Assembly: GCA_019671005.1 (NCBI GenBank)
Contig: CM033745.1
Location: 18,776,921-18,840,920 of the forward strand
Direction of reading: 5' to 3'
DNA: 64,000 nucleotides
Source: Hibiscus mutabilis
Lineage: Eukaryota; Streptophyta; Magnoliopsida; Malvales; Malvaceae
Shown: in pieces, positions 12,130-22,252 of the stretch
How positions within the stretch are numbered: position 1 is the first letter of the stretch
How the letters are laid out: every line of letters starts with the position of its first letter
Notes under the pieces: model-generated
Seen by the model: the letters and a program-made list of their open reading frames with translations, nothing else
The model's database searches: none
What the model was told of the DNA's origin: nothing
Translations under genes and position numbers: made by a program

Positions 12130-12430
12130 GTCACCTTTTTTCGTAGAAATTTCATCAACATTTCTGTAGGTTTTTTAAAATATTGTATAGGTGCCTTATT
12201 TGTTATATGTTTGGTAGCATATAGAGTTATCCTTTAAGACTTTGTGTAATAACACAATTTCCTACCATAAGTTTCGTTGGTTTTAGATTAGGAGATATGA
12301 GGCAATAATTTGTGTAGTTACTTTTGTTCTTATAAATTCTATAAACATTTATGTAGGTCTTGTAAAACATTGTGTAGGTACTCTATTTGTTATGAGTTTG
12401 GTAACATATAGAGTTATCTTTTAAGACTTT
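12130..12430. repeat. 188-bp tandem repeat array, left part
   Basis: About 1.6 copies of a unit that includes GAGTTATCCTTTAAGACTTT, a CACAATTTCCTACCA block and a TTGTGTAGTTACTTTT block. The same unit continues at 37262-38545, on the other side of element A, which inserted into the array. Confidence 0.85.
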
Positions 12431-13075
12431 TGACAGGTTTTTTTTAGTCGTATACCCAAGTGCAGGTTGTTGTCAAGTAATAATTCTCGGGAGTTCGAGG
12501 TCGAATCTAGAGGGAAGTTTGTTTAGAAATTACAAGATTATAAATTTAAATAATTTTTTTGTAAAGAGGATAATTGATTATAAATAAATAAACAACGATA
12601 TAAATAAAAGATGCGGAGGTTTTGAGAGTCCACTCTTGGTATTATACTAAGATTAATTTTTATTCATTTTATTACTCAATTGAAGTCCACATGATGAAAG
12701 GAAATCCAATCAGAAGGTCTTCCAATGAAGTCCAAAGCCCATTGTCCAATGTCCATAATTAAAGTCCAAAGTACAATAAACCATGTCCAAAATACAAAGG
12801 TATAGCATATGATGTTATATGGATTGGTGCAATCAAAATTAATAAACAAGTCCAAGTGTTTATTATGCCAATTTGTTTTGTCTACAATAAATCAAGTTAA
12901 TTAAACTAAGCATTTATTGTGCCAAATTACTTGTCTATAATGAAGCAATGTTCTCAATTTACCAATATGAATATTAGCCAAATGAATTTAACATCAAATA
13001 CTAATTTAACATAATTTAATTATACGTTGAGAATTTCAAACTAACCTTTAGTATATACTAAGAGCTTCATCCTTT
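12431..13075 (-). repeat. Element A 3' LTR, first part (split by element B)
   Basis: Homologous to 35810-36448 of the other LTR. It ends at the CCTTT target where element B inserted; the rest resumes at 24530. Confidence 0.85.
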
Positions 13076-14399
13076 TGTTGTTACTTAATTTTCACCATAA
13101 TATTTTGTAATATTATTATTATTGTTGTTCTTGTTATTATTATTGTTGTTGTTGTTATTATCATGGTATTAATCCTTTTAAGAAAAAAAATGGAAAGGGT
13201 CCATTTTAAATAAATAAAAGATCTCATAATGACCTATTAGGCCCAAAACAAGACCCAAATTAACCCAATTCCCAATCCCATGTCCAGGTGTAATCTGAAC
13301 TGTTGGATCTGGGGCAAGGCTCTGTCGTTTGGCCTCCGCCGCAATAGACTCCCTGCCACCACCGACAGATGTTCGCAGCAACCAACAATCATCTCTAGGC
13401 CAGCCCGTGACCGGCTAGCCCCTGCCGCGACCTAAGCTGCGCCGGCATTCCTCGCGAAAGCACCACAGTAGCAGAGCCCTCGCGCGACTCTTCTTCGGCT
13501 GCCTCCGACACCAACGACGCAACAACCACACCTGGTCTTCACCCCATCACATCTCACCACCTCTCACACCGCTAGGCTGGGCCGTCGCCTTCTTCCCGAA
13601 CACGCGAGGTCTCGCGCGAGGCGCAACGCGATGCAACGTGGCGGTTCCTCCATGCCACCACCGCAACACCGGTGATCGGGCCCTGCCGCTTTTGAGTTGT
13701 CATCGACGTCCCTGTTCTCCACCGTCGTCGTCACCTCTCACCCGAAACCCTAGAAGACAAGGGGATGAGCTAGGGTTAGGGTTAGAGCCAAGGTCAACTT
13801 GGGTATTTTCTGATTCAAATATTGAAAAACTAGATCAGATTCAAATTAAAATTAAAATTTAGTATTTTAATTTTAATTTTGAATTTTTATCAAATAAAAA
13901 GAAAAAGATTGGTTCAATTTTTTTTCTTCAAAAAAATCCTGATCAAATCTACTCCAAGGAAGAGTTCGAATCTGCATTAAATACGTAAAGTAGAAAATTC
14001 CCAAAATAGGCCTTTTAATTATTTCGAAAATAGGCTTTTTCTAGGTTAAAAAAGCCTATATAAAGGGGTTCAAATCATTGTATTACACACACAGTTTCTT
14101 ATGCAATTTTACTCTGAAAGTCTTGATAAAGTTGAGAGAGTTCTGAAAGTTTGTGCCCGGGCTTTTGTATTTTGGGATTCGAAGTTGGAATAAAAGAATC
14201 AAAGTATTTTTCGAGGTATTTTAGTTTGTTATTTTGTTTTTCTTTTGATTTAATTGTGCGTAGGGAACTTTTTAATATTTTTTCTTTTCCTTTGTTTATT
14301 TTTACGTTTGATTTATTTTTTTCATTTTAAAGAATTCTTGTAAAAGTTTTTCTTTTGATTTGTTTTTTTAATCTAATTCGCCGTCACTATAATTTTGCA
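13076..14399 (+). repeat. Element B 5' LTR, truncated
   Basis: Matches the first 1.4 kb of the 3' LTR at 22253-23675, from TGTTGTTACTTAATTTT to ACTATAATTTT, and then diverges abruptly. It includes a GC-rich stretch near 13300-13650 and an ATT/GTT-rich run near 13100-13165. Confidence 0.85.
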
Positions 14400-14548
14400 G
14401 TGTCAAACCAAAATACCCAACAAGCATTATCTCTCCCTGAAAAGGAGGTGTGAGATAGAAATATGCCCTCCCAAATCACGATAGCATATTTTATCTGAAT
14501 CTTTTTCCATAATGGTACGGAACAATAGTAACATTGGAGTAGATACCC

Positions 14549-14737
14549 AAATCTCTTCCCTCTCTTAGAGATCAAACATCAATTGCAACAATTCGATAAA
14601 CGGCTCATTGGGATAGATGTAGTTAAATAATACCCCCTATAAACGTATAAGAAGTTTTATCCTCGTACGGCTCGAGAAAAAAATGATTAATTAAAAGTTA
14701 TGTCTATGTATGGAATTCGAGCCACCTAAAAGTGGGG
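14549..14737 (-). pseudogene. rps16: nuclear plastid DNA fragment: rps16 intron end and exon 2 start
   Basis: On the minus strand, bases from 14737 down to 14607 match the 3' end of the plastid rps16 group II intron, including a domain V-like hairpin (CTCGAGCCGTACGAGG ... TATACG) and a domain VI-like GGG...CCC hairpin. From 14606 the start of exon 2 follows, translating to VYRIVAIDV, then a stop where the family has arginine (CGA to TGA), then REGRDL. After that the match is lost. In plastids rps16 encodes a small-subunit ribosomal protein; this piece cannot be functional. It sits in element B just beyond the point where its 5' LTR breaks off. Identification rests on my memory of the plastid sequence, not on a search. 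Confidence 0.8.
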
Positions 14738-15401
14738 CACTATCCGGTTGATGGATTCATGAATCATTCATACTATGAATTTTGGGGCATCTGACTTTCC
14801 TCTTTTCTATGTTTGCCATGACTATTTTCTTTAAATCCCCATTGCTAGCCTTTTTTTGCATCTACCATGACTTCTTCCTTTAAATTATCATTTATAGCAT
14901 TTTTCTTGCATCTTACAAGTAGGCTGACATAGACTCATGAAAAACAAAGGATTTCTTGGTATTGATCCCAACTGTAGGGAACCGAGAACGAATGTTTTCA
15001 ATTACTTCAGGAAAAATGAAGAGGCCGACAATTGAACCTTAGTTTGAACAGGGGCATCACCTAGCATGAGAAGAAAAAAACACATGTGTTGAAGAGTTTT
15101 AAGTGGACCGTGTTGTCAAGAAAGATCCGCACATAAGGTGTAAGGTCCCTAAAGCATGAAAAGGGGATGGAATTCCGTACAGAGGGCAAGTTGCGCCACT
15201 AATATGGGGCAATTTATGTTGATCAAAGATTCAAGATCCCTAAGTTTTATAGGCGCGAAAGGAAGAGATTAAGGCACCAACACTGTTCAAAGAAATTCAA
15301 GGTGGAAATAAGCTTTGCTGGAAGGTTTCGCATGCAATGCTTCAGGGTATCCTATAAGGGCAAGAACTTGAGAGCCCACAAAAAGTCATAGGGGCGTTTG
15401 G
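14738..15401. other. degenerate interior of element B
   Basis: No intact reading frame. The last 350 bp read like worn-out retroelement coding sequence, but I cannot assign a domain. It ends with TTTGG, the target site of element C. Confidence 0.5.
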
Positions 15402-16927
15402 TGTTGCGCGTATTGAGTGCTACGCAAACGGTGCAAGTATACACGTCGCAAGTAATAAAGTGATATGATAAGTATCCAGTATCGTCTCCACAAGGATTGG
15501 TTTGGGCCACTTTGCTTTAGTTATCACACTGTAAAAGTAAAAACACAATTGATAATTGTAGGAGTTCTATATAACGAATAAAATAAAAGAGCAAGTAAAT
15601 AAAATAAAGATGTAATCAAATGAGAGAGAGTAGGCCGGGTTATCGTGAGTTGAGGTGTGATAGCCGAATGGATTGTCTTGGTAAAAGAATGCAAGGGCAA
15701 CTCAGTTGCCGTGGTAACTTGCGCAGCGGGGTTGCCTTGGCAACTAATCGACAGTTGCCTGGGCAGAAACTTCAAGGTTTAGCAGAGCGTTCTTCAATGG
15801 TTTCTTCTTATCCCTAAGTCGAAACTCTAGCTAATTGTGCATGCCTTGACAATATATCCCTGCGTGAATCAAGGGTGAACAACAACCAATCTTACGCTCC
15901 TCTTAGCCGTTAAAATTCTTAACTTATTCCTAAGCCGAATTAATCTTCACCATCAATAGATTGAATAAAGACCATACTCATTCGTTTCTTGAATCTAACT
16001 CTCCTGATATTAGATAAATAGATAGAGTTACGAGATCTTCTCCCAATTCACTCGCAAACAAGAATAAAAACCAAGAATGAGTAAACCTTGAATTGAAAGT
16101 GCAAACTCTTATTACCTAAACAAAATCCAATTATTTCTCACAACCACAAAAACACAATAACCCCAACCAATCAAGTTAGTTCATGGTTGGGTTCAAAAGA
16201 TATACAAAGAATAATCCCCAAACCATGAATCTAATGAAAGCAAAGAAGAAGAAGAAGAAGAAATCGATTAGCCCTCTTGAATTCTCTCTCAATCAAACTC
16301 TCCCTCCAAACTTGTTGAAATAGGTGGCTAGAGGTTCTTTATATATGAGATGGTTAGGTCAAAGTCTTTCTTGAGGAGGAAGTTAAGTTGGAATTAAATA
16401 CTTTAAAAGAATATAATTCTTTATTATATTTAAATTCCTTCTAGAACTTCTTCTATCTTCTTTGGGATTTAATCTCTCTTTGAATATCCAATTCTTCTAG
16501 GTTTTATCTTCTTCCACGTCATATTAGGCTTTATCTAGTCATCAATTCAAGTCCCACATCATCTTATCCCTTATCGACAATTGCCCTGGTAACTAGCTCA
16601 GCATAACCTTCATGCACTGCCCTGGCAACTACGTCGGCATCTCCTTCATGCACTGCCTAGCAATCGCACCACAAAGATCTCCTTCATGCACTGCCTCAGC
16701 TCTCGGGTTCCAACCTTGCTTTGGAAAACTGATTCTCAGACACACACAAAAACACACCAAAGCAGTATATTTTCCATAAAAATCACCAAGTTATGTAATC
16801 AAGCTTAACGGTGGAAAGAAACATGAATTAATGCATGAATGGCTAATTATGCAACTAATATGAGCCTAAGTCTAACAATAATATGAGTAAAAAGGGTAAT
16901 AAAAATAGTACTTTTGAACACTTAACA
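15402..16927 (-). repeat. Element C 3' LTR
   Basis: Starts TGTTGCGCGTA and ends AACACTTAACA on the plus strand; closely matches 19818-21353 with scattered substitutions. It contains several GTTGCC/GGCAAC dyads and a partly decayed 36-bp repeat near 16583-16690. Confidence 0.9.
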
Positions 16928-16938
16928 CACCCCCAAAC
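16928..16938 (-). other. Element C polypurine tract
   Basis: GTTTGGGGGTG on the minus strand directly abuts the LTR start TGTTAAG. Confidence 0.75.
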
Positions 16939-19794
16939 TCGAACTATTGCTTGTCCTCAAGCAATGCAAAACTAAAAATTACCTGCCAAGACTTTAATCA
17001 TCAAAGACATGCTTCAAACTTGAATTCAAACCTCGGAACCGTGGCACAAAGTATGATCACCTTTTAATTTTTCGGATAGCACAAAAATTACTCGGAATCA
17101 AACTATAATGCTCGTGTCAATGTGTGTGCGTAGTTGTGTACAAGTTGATTTTCAAGATTCTATGCGAACAATAGGCTTTTATCAATTTAATTACCGGGGC
17201 ATTTATTTTTATTTTCACTAGAGCCAATTTCGGGCACCTCTAGCAAAGTAAGTAATTTCTCATTTTATTTTAGTCGACTAGAGCCAATTTCGGGCACCTC
17301 TAGCGATTCTTTAATGTGCATTAACTACTAGAGCCAGTTTTGGGCACCTCTAGCAAGAATTTAACTTTTAATTTTCAATTTTCAATTTACCCAAATTTTA
17401 AGCAACCTAAGTTCACTAAGTTTCTTTCAATCAACAAGTCACAACCGTTTAAAAAAATCAGCGTCATAGTAAAATTCAAAAATTAAAGGTTCTTTCAATT
17501 AAGTGTAATGGCAAAAATTCATCATTGGATATTCAACAAGTCTTAAGCAATTAAATCCAATCGGAGGCATGGCAAGTAACATGTGCAACTTATATGTGAT
17601 TGCTAAAGATGAATGCAACTAAACATGAAACTAACCAGAAACCAACACCCCTCAAACTCGGGAGAAGCATTGTCCTCAATGTATGTAAAAGTGAAACAAA
17701 ATTTAAAAGAAACTAAATGAAATGAGTTAGTCAGAGAGGTCGTCGCCTCGAGTGATAAGTTTCCTTCGTGCCGTTTGCTTGATTCATTTTTTGATCGATA
17801 GTTGAATTCTTGTGGCTGGTACCGCGTAAATAGCATTGCTTTGATTTGATCCATGTTTGCCAAGGCAGGTTCACTTGCCTGGGCATCAGTAGTTGTCAAG
17901 CCATTATTTTTGCCTGGGCATCGCCAGTTTCTGTTGCCGTGGCAACTACTGAGGTAGTTGCTGGGGCGGTTGCCGGGGAATTCTCTGTTGCGGTTGCCGT
18001 GGCAAGTAGTCGGCAGTGAATTTCCTTAGCATGGTGGTTGTGAGTCTTGTTGTGGAAAAGAAAAGAAAACAAAGAAAACCTAGAAACTAAATATAATGAA
18101 GACAAATAAAATAAAATATCTCCTAAAATTCCAAAAATAATAAAAAATGAAAATAAAATAAAGTTCCAAAAATAAAATAATTAAAAATTCTTAGAAAGAG
18201 CATTTTTCATCCATCTTCTAATGTTATTGCATATCTAAAAAAACTTGAGGAGGGTCATTTTTTATACTTCTTATAGTCCATCCGCACCCTCTATCGAGTG
18301 ACAATATTGCCCCAAAAGAATTGGGCCAATGTACTCCCAGGTACTCCCTTTTGTGTTACCATGGTGGAGGTGTCTTTCTTTCATGTTCCCTTGTAGTCTA
18401 TGCATGCCCTCCACCTTGCTACTGTTCCTGAAGGCACAAATATATTAATAGGAAAAATTATATCCATTCCCAACCATTCAATTACCTCATTTTTGTCGAC
18501 TTCTATCATGGTTGGATGTATCCTTTGTTGTCGTGGCAATTGCTGCTCAAGCCAAATGTCGTGGCAATCAGTTGCTAATATTCGCTGTAAGTCAAGGCAA
18601 AAACTAGTTTTCTAAAAAGCTTCACGAGTCCAAACAACGTTTTCTTTTGGCCTCTCAAACATCTCCATCAGTAGAGATTTCGATGGCTTCAAATCTACCA
18701 ACATGGTTCCTCAAGACATACTTGCAATGGACGAGGTGAGTTTTTAAAGAATTCGAAAGGTTCAACCATTACCTACTCATATTCTATTGGCAAAGTATTA
18801 TCATATTGTTGATCTTGCATGTGGTCATGCAGTTGCCGTGGCAACTGTAGATGGGAGCAATCTACAAATTCCTGCTTCAACATCAACGTTGTAACCTTCT
18901 AGGCATCAGGTTCCTCAGAATTTGCTGTAGTATTGTTGTTCTCAGCTTCACTGAGTGTTGTCGCGGCGTTGATCTGTTCAGGCTCCTCAATCATTGCAGA
19001 GGCAGTTTGTTGCTCAGGCTCATCAAGTGTTGGGCAATCTTTCTCATCAACATACTCTCGACTTTGAGGTTTTAGTTGTTCCTCACACATCGGAGAGCTT
19101 TCCTTGCATTGTTCCTTGTCCTCTTGCCTTGGGATGTCAGTATCCCAGGAATGGATTGTTGGGGCATGTTATCCAAGACATATGTGGATCTCCTCAATTG
19201 ATCTTCTGAATCCCTCAAGGTTGCATCCCATTGAGCTATCCTCGTATCCATGGACTTTGATAGCTCTCAAATCTCTTCAATTGATCCATTAAGTCTAGCC
19301 AATGAAGCTAGCAACGTTTCCTCCAAGGAATTTGAATGCTCTTGAAAATGACTATATTGCCATGGCATATCTGTTGCTGCGGCAAAATTGTCATGGTAAA
19401 AAAAAATTGAGCTTTTTGATCATACCATGAAGAATTTTGTCGTTGGTTCCATCTGTGGTCCTTCATGTAGTCATATCCACCGAAAAATGTGAGGGCAATT
19501 TTCAAACACATGATGTTCTCCACACATAGCACAAGATTTTTCCACGGCATAGGCTCTTTGGGCTTTTCTCGGTTGGTATGGGTAATCATCGAAGGGTGTA
19601 AGAAATTCTTGAGTGGATTGATTCTTATCTTCCCACGTCAACTCTCGAATAGATCATCTTTTATTTCCCGACATGTTGATGTCCCTTTAACTTGTAGTGC
19701 ACCTGAATTTTTTTTATAGAACAAACAAAAAGAAAAGTTAGTAAAACTAATAAGAAAAATGTAATAACAAAAACAACTAACACCAATTGCCAAT
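16939..19794 (-). other. Element C non-coding interior with dyad motifs
   Basis: No retroelement protein can be read. The longest minus-strand frames (about 17603-18105) consist largely of low-complexity Ala/Thr text created by repeats of a GTTGCC-(two bases)-GGCAAC dyad. The motif recurs near 17935, 17993, 18833 and in looser forms near 17883, 17911, 18530, 18560 and 19360-19395. Confidence 0.7.
17218..17353. repeat. three hairpin-forming 26-bp repeats
   Basis: CTAGAGCCAATTTCGGGCAC followed by CTCTAG occurs at 17218-17243 and 17278-17303, and with two changes at 17328-17353. Each copy starts and ends with inverted CTAGAG/CTCTAG arms. The spacing is 60 and 50 bp. Confidence 0.9.
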
Positions 19795-19817
19795 CCTCGA
19801 CAATGACGCCAAAAACT
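19795..19817 (-). other. Element C primer binding site region
   Basis: On the minus strand the LTR ends ...CAACA and is followed by AGTTTTTGGCGTCATTGTCG, a slightly mutated form of the TTTTTGGCGCCGTTGCCGGG sequence that follows the 5' LTR in many plant Ty3/gypsy elements. Confidence 0.75.
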
Positions 19818-21353
19818 TGTTGCGCGTAGTGAGTGCTACGCAAACGGTGCAAGTATACACGTCGCAAGTAATAAACTGATATGATAAGTATCGAGTATCG
19901 TCTCCATAGAGATTGGTTTGATCCATTTTGTTTTAGTTATCGCACTGTAAAAGTAAAAACACAATTGATAATTGTAGAAGTTCTATCTAACGAATAAAAT
20001 AAAAGAGCAAGTAAATAAAATAAAGATGTAATCAAATGAGAGAGAGTAGGCCGAGTTATCGTGAGTTGAGGTGTGATAGCCGAATGGATTGTCTTGGTAA
20101 AAGAGTGCAAGGGCAACTCAGTTGCCGTGGCAACTTGTGCAGCGGGGTTGCCTTGGCAACTAATCGACAGTTGCCTGGGCAACTGTTTGGGCAGCTGGGC
20201 AGCAACTTCAAGGTTCGACAGAGCGTTCTTCAATAGTTTCTTCTTATCCCTAAGTTAAAACTCTAGCTAATTGTGCATGCCTTGACAATACATCCCTGCA
20301 TGAATCAAGGGTGAACAACAACCAATCTTACGCTCCTCTTAGCCGTTGAAATCCTTAACTTATTCCTAAGCCGGATTAATCTTCACCATCAATAGATTGA
20401 ATAAAGACCATACACATTCGTTTCTTGAATCTAACTCCCCCGATATTAGATAAATAGATAGAGTTACGAGATCATCTCCCAATTAACTCGCAAACAAGAA
20501 TAAAAACCAAGAATGAGTAAACCTTGAATTGAAAATACAAACACTTATTACCTAAACAAAATCGAATTGTTTCTCACAACCACAAAAACAAAATAACCCC
20601 AACCAATCAAGTTAGTTCATGGTTGGGTTCAAAAGATATACAAAGAATAGTCCCCAAACCATGAATCTAATAGAAGCAAAAAAGAAGAAGAAGAAATCGA
20701 TCAGCCCTCTTGAATTCTCTCTTAATCGAACTCTCCCTCCAAACTTGTTGAAATAGGCGGCTAAGGGTTCTTTATATAGGAGATGGTTAGGTCAAAGTCT
20801 TTCTTGAGGAGGAAGTTAAGTTGGAATTAAATACTTTAAAATAATATAATTCATTATTATATTTAAATTCCTTCTAAATCTTCTCCTATCTTCTTTGGGA
20901 TTTAATCTTTCTTTGAATCTCCAATTCTTCTAGGATTTATCTTCTTCCACGTCATATTAGGCTTTATCTAGTCATCAATTTGAGTGCCACATCATCTTAT
21001 CCCTTATCTACAATTGCCCTGGCAGCTAGCTCGGCATAACCTTCATGCACTTCCCTGGCAACTGCGTCAGCATCTCCTTCATGCACTGCCCTGGCAACTG
21101 CGTCGGCATCTCCTTCATGCACTGCCCTGGCTACTGGCTCCAGCCTTGCTTTGGCAACTGATTCTGCACACACAAAAACACACCAAAGCAATATCTTTTT
21201 CCATAAAAATCACCAAGTTATGTAATCAAGCTAAACGGTGGAAAGAAACATGAATTAATGCATGAATGACTAATTATGCAACTAATATGAGCCTAAGTCT
21301 AACAATAATATGAGTAAAAAGGGTAAAAAAATAGTACTTTTGAACACTTAACA
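19818..21353 (-). repeat. Element C 5' LTR
   Basis: 1536 bp, TG...CA ends, matching the left LTR. It holds three 36-bp tandem repeats (21016-21123) and several GTTGCC/GGCAAC dyads (for example near 20122, 20147 and 20172). Confidence 0.9.
21016..21123. repeat. three 36-bp tandem repeats in element C LTR
   Basis: The unit begins GCCCTGGCAACTGCGTCGGC and ends CTTCATGCACT; starts are at 21016, 21052 and 21088, with a partial copy from 21124. As 36 is divisible by 3, the minus strand stays open through the repeats and reads AVHEGDADAVAR-like 12-residue units. I do not claim it is translated. Confidence 0.9.
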
Positions 21354-21788
21354 TTTGGCATTGTCTAAAGCAGCATGATTGTTGAACCCTCTCCTATGAT
21401 AATGAGAATAATTTTGTAGACACTGGAACATTCATCCAAGATGCAAGGAAAATACTGGAGATTCCACTCCTTTAACAAAGGCTATAAGAGTGTTGAAGAA
21501 TATGAGGACAGAAGGACAGTCCTTCAAGGCAGAAGTACAAGATAACTGGATTGAGTGATCAAATATGCAAGGAACAGATGTTTTCTATGAATTAAGGAAA
21601 TACAATGGCAAGATACAACTGCCTATCTAGACTGAGCGAGCAAATGTTCAAAGAAAAACAAAAGAAAAAACCAATTGGGATAAAAAGAATTTAGAAAGCA
21701 AAAGATAAAAAACATGCATTCATGTGTTAGGCGTCCCTAGGGGCATGCTCATCATAATCATCACATTTGTGAAATTTTGACAGGTATG

Positions 21789-22161
21789 GAACTCGCCTAT
21801 CTATTCGGGCTTAAGGAGAATAGAACTCGCCTATCCGTTCAGGCGTAAGGAGAATGGAACCTGCCTATCCGTTCGGTCATATGGAGAATGAAACCTACTT
21901 ATCTATTCGAGAATAAGAAGAATAGAACCCGCCTATTCGTTCGGCCATATGGAGAATAGAACCTACTTATCTATTCGAGAATATTGAGAATAGAACCCGC
22001 CTATTAGTTCGGGCATATGAGGGATAGAACTAGCTTACCATTCGGGCATGAGGAGAATAGAACCCGTTCACCTATTCGGGCATAAAAAGAATAGAACCAG
22101 CTTACCTATTCGGGCATGAGGAGAATAGAACATGCTTATCCATTCAAGCACGTGAAGAATG
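21789..22161 (+). repeat. eleven 34-bp tandem repeats upstream of element B polypurine tract
   Basis: The unit is of the form GAACCCGCCTATCTATTCGG followed by GCATAAGGAGAATA. Ten copies are 34 bp and one is 33 bp. Variable tandem repeats in the 3' non-coding part, just before the polypurine tract, are known from Tat/Ogre-type elements. Confidence 0.92.
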
Positions 22162-22237
22162 GAACCGTCAAAAGAAGTGGCGACCGACGAAAATTAGTTT
22201 CTTTCGTCTTTGCTTCATTCCGGTTTCACATAAATAA

Positions 22238-22252
22238 ACAAAGAGGGGCAGC
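22238..22252 (+). other. Element B polypurine tract
   Basis: ACAAAGAGGGGCAGC is immediately followed by the 3' LTR start TGCTGTCACTTAA. Confidence 0.75.

Larger units (their letters stand above)
15402..21353 (-). mobile_element. Element C: non-coding LTR retrotransposon (LARD-like)
   Basis: A complete element inside element B. TTTGG is duplicated at 15397-15401 and 21354-21358. Two long LTRs (about 1.53 kb each) flank a 2.9-kb interior. The primer binding site lies beside the right LTR and the purine tract (GTTTGGGGGTG on the minus strand) beside the left one, so the element reads leftward. I find no gag, protease, RT or integrase in any frame, so it must have been mobilised by proteins of another element, as large retrotransposon derivatives (LARDs) are. 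Confidence 0.9.

Noticed and set aside
13638..13862. GC-rich ORF in element B LTR (also at 22774-23136)
   Set aside because: Both lie in LTRs, are not conserved in frame with each other and show no domain.
14387..14606. Functional rps16 gene
   Set aside because: Only the start of exon 2 is present, it has a stop, and exon 1 is absent; it is a plastid DNA fragment.
21016..21191. CRISPR-like or coding repeat
   Set aside because: Three contiguous 36-bp units without unique spacers inside a plant LTR; tandem repeat only.
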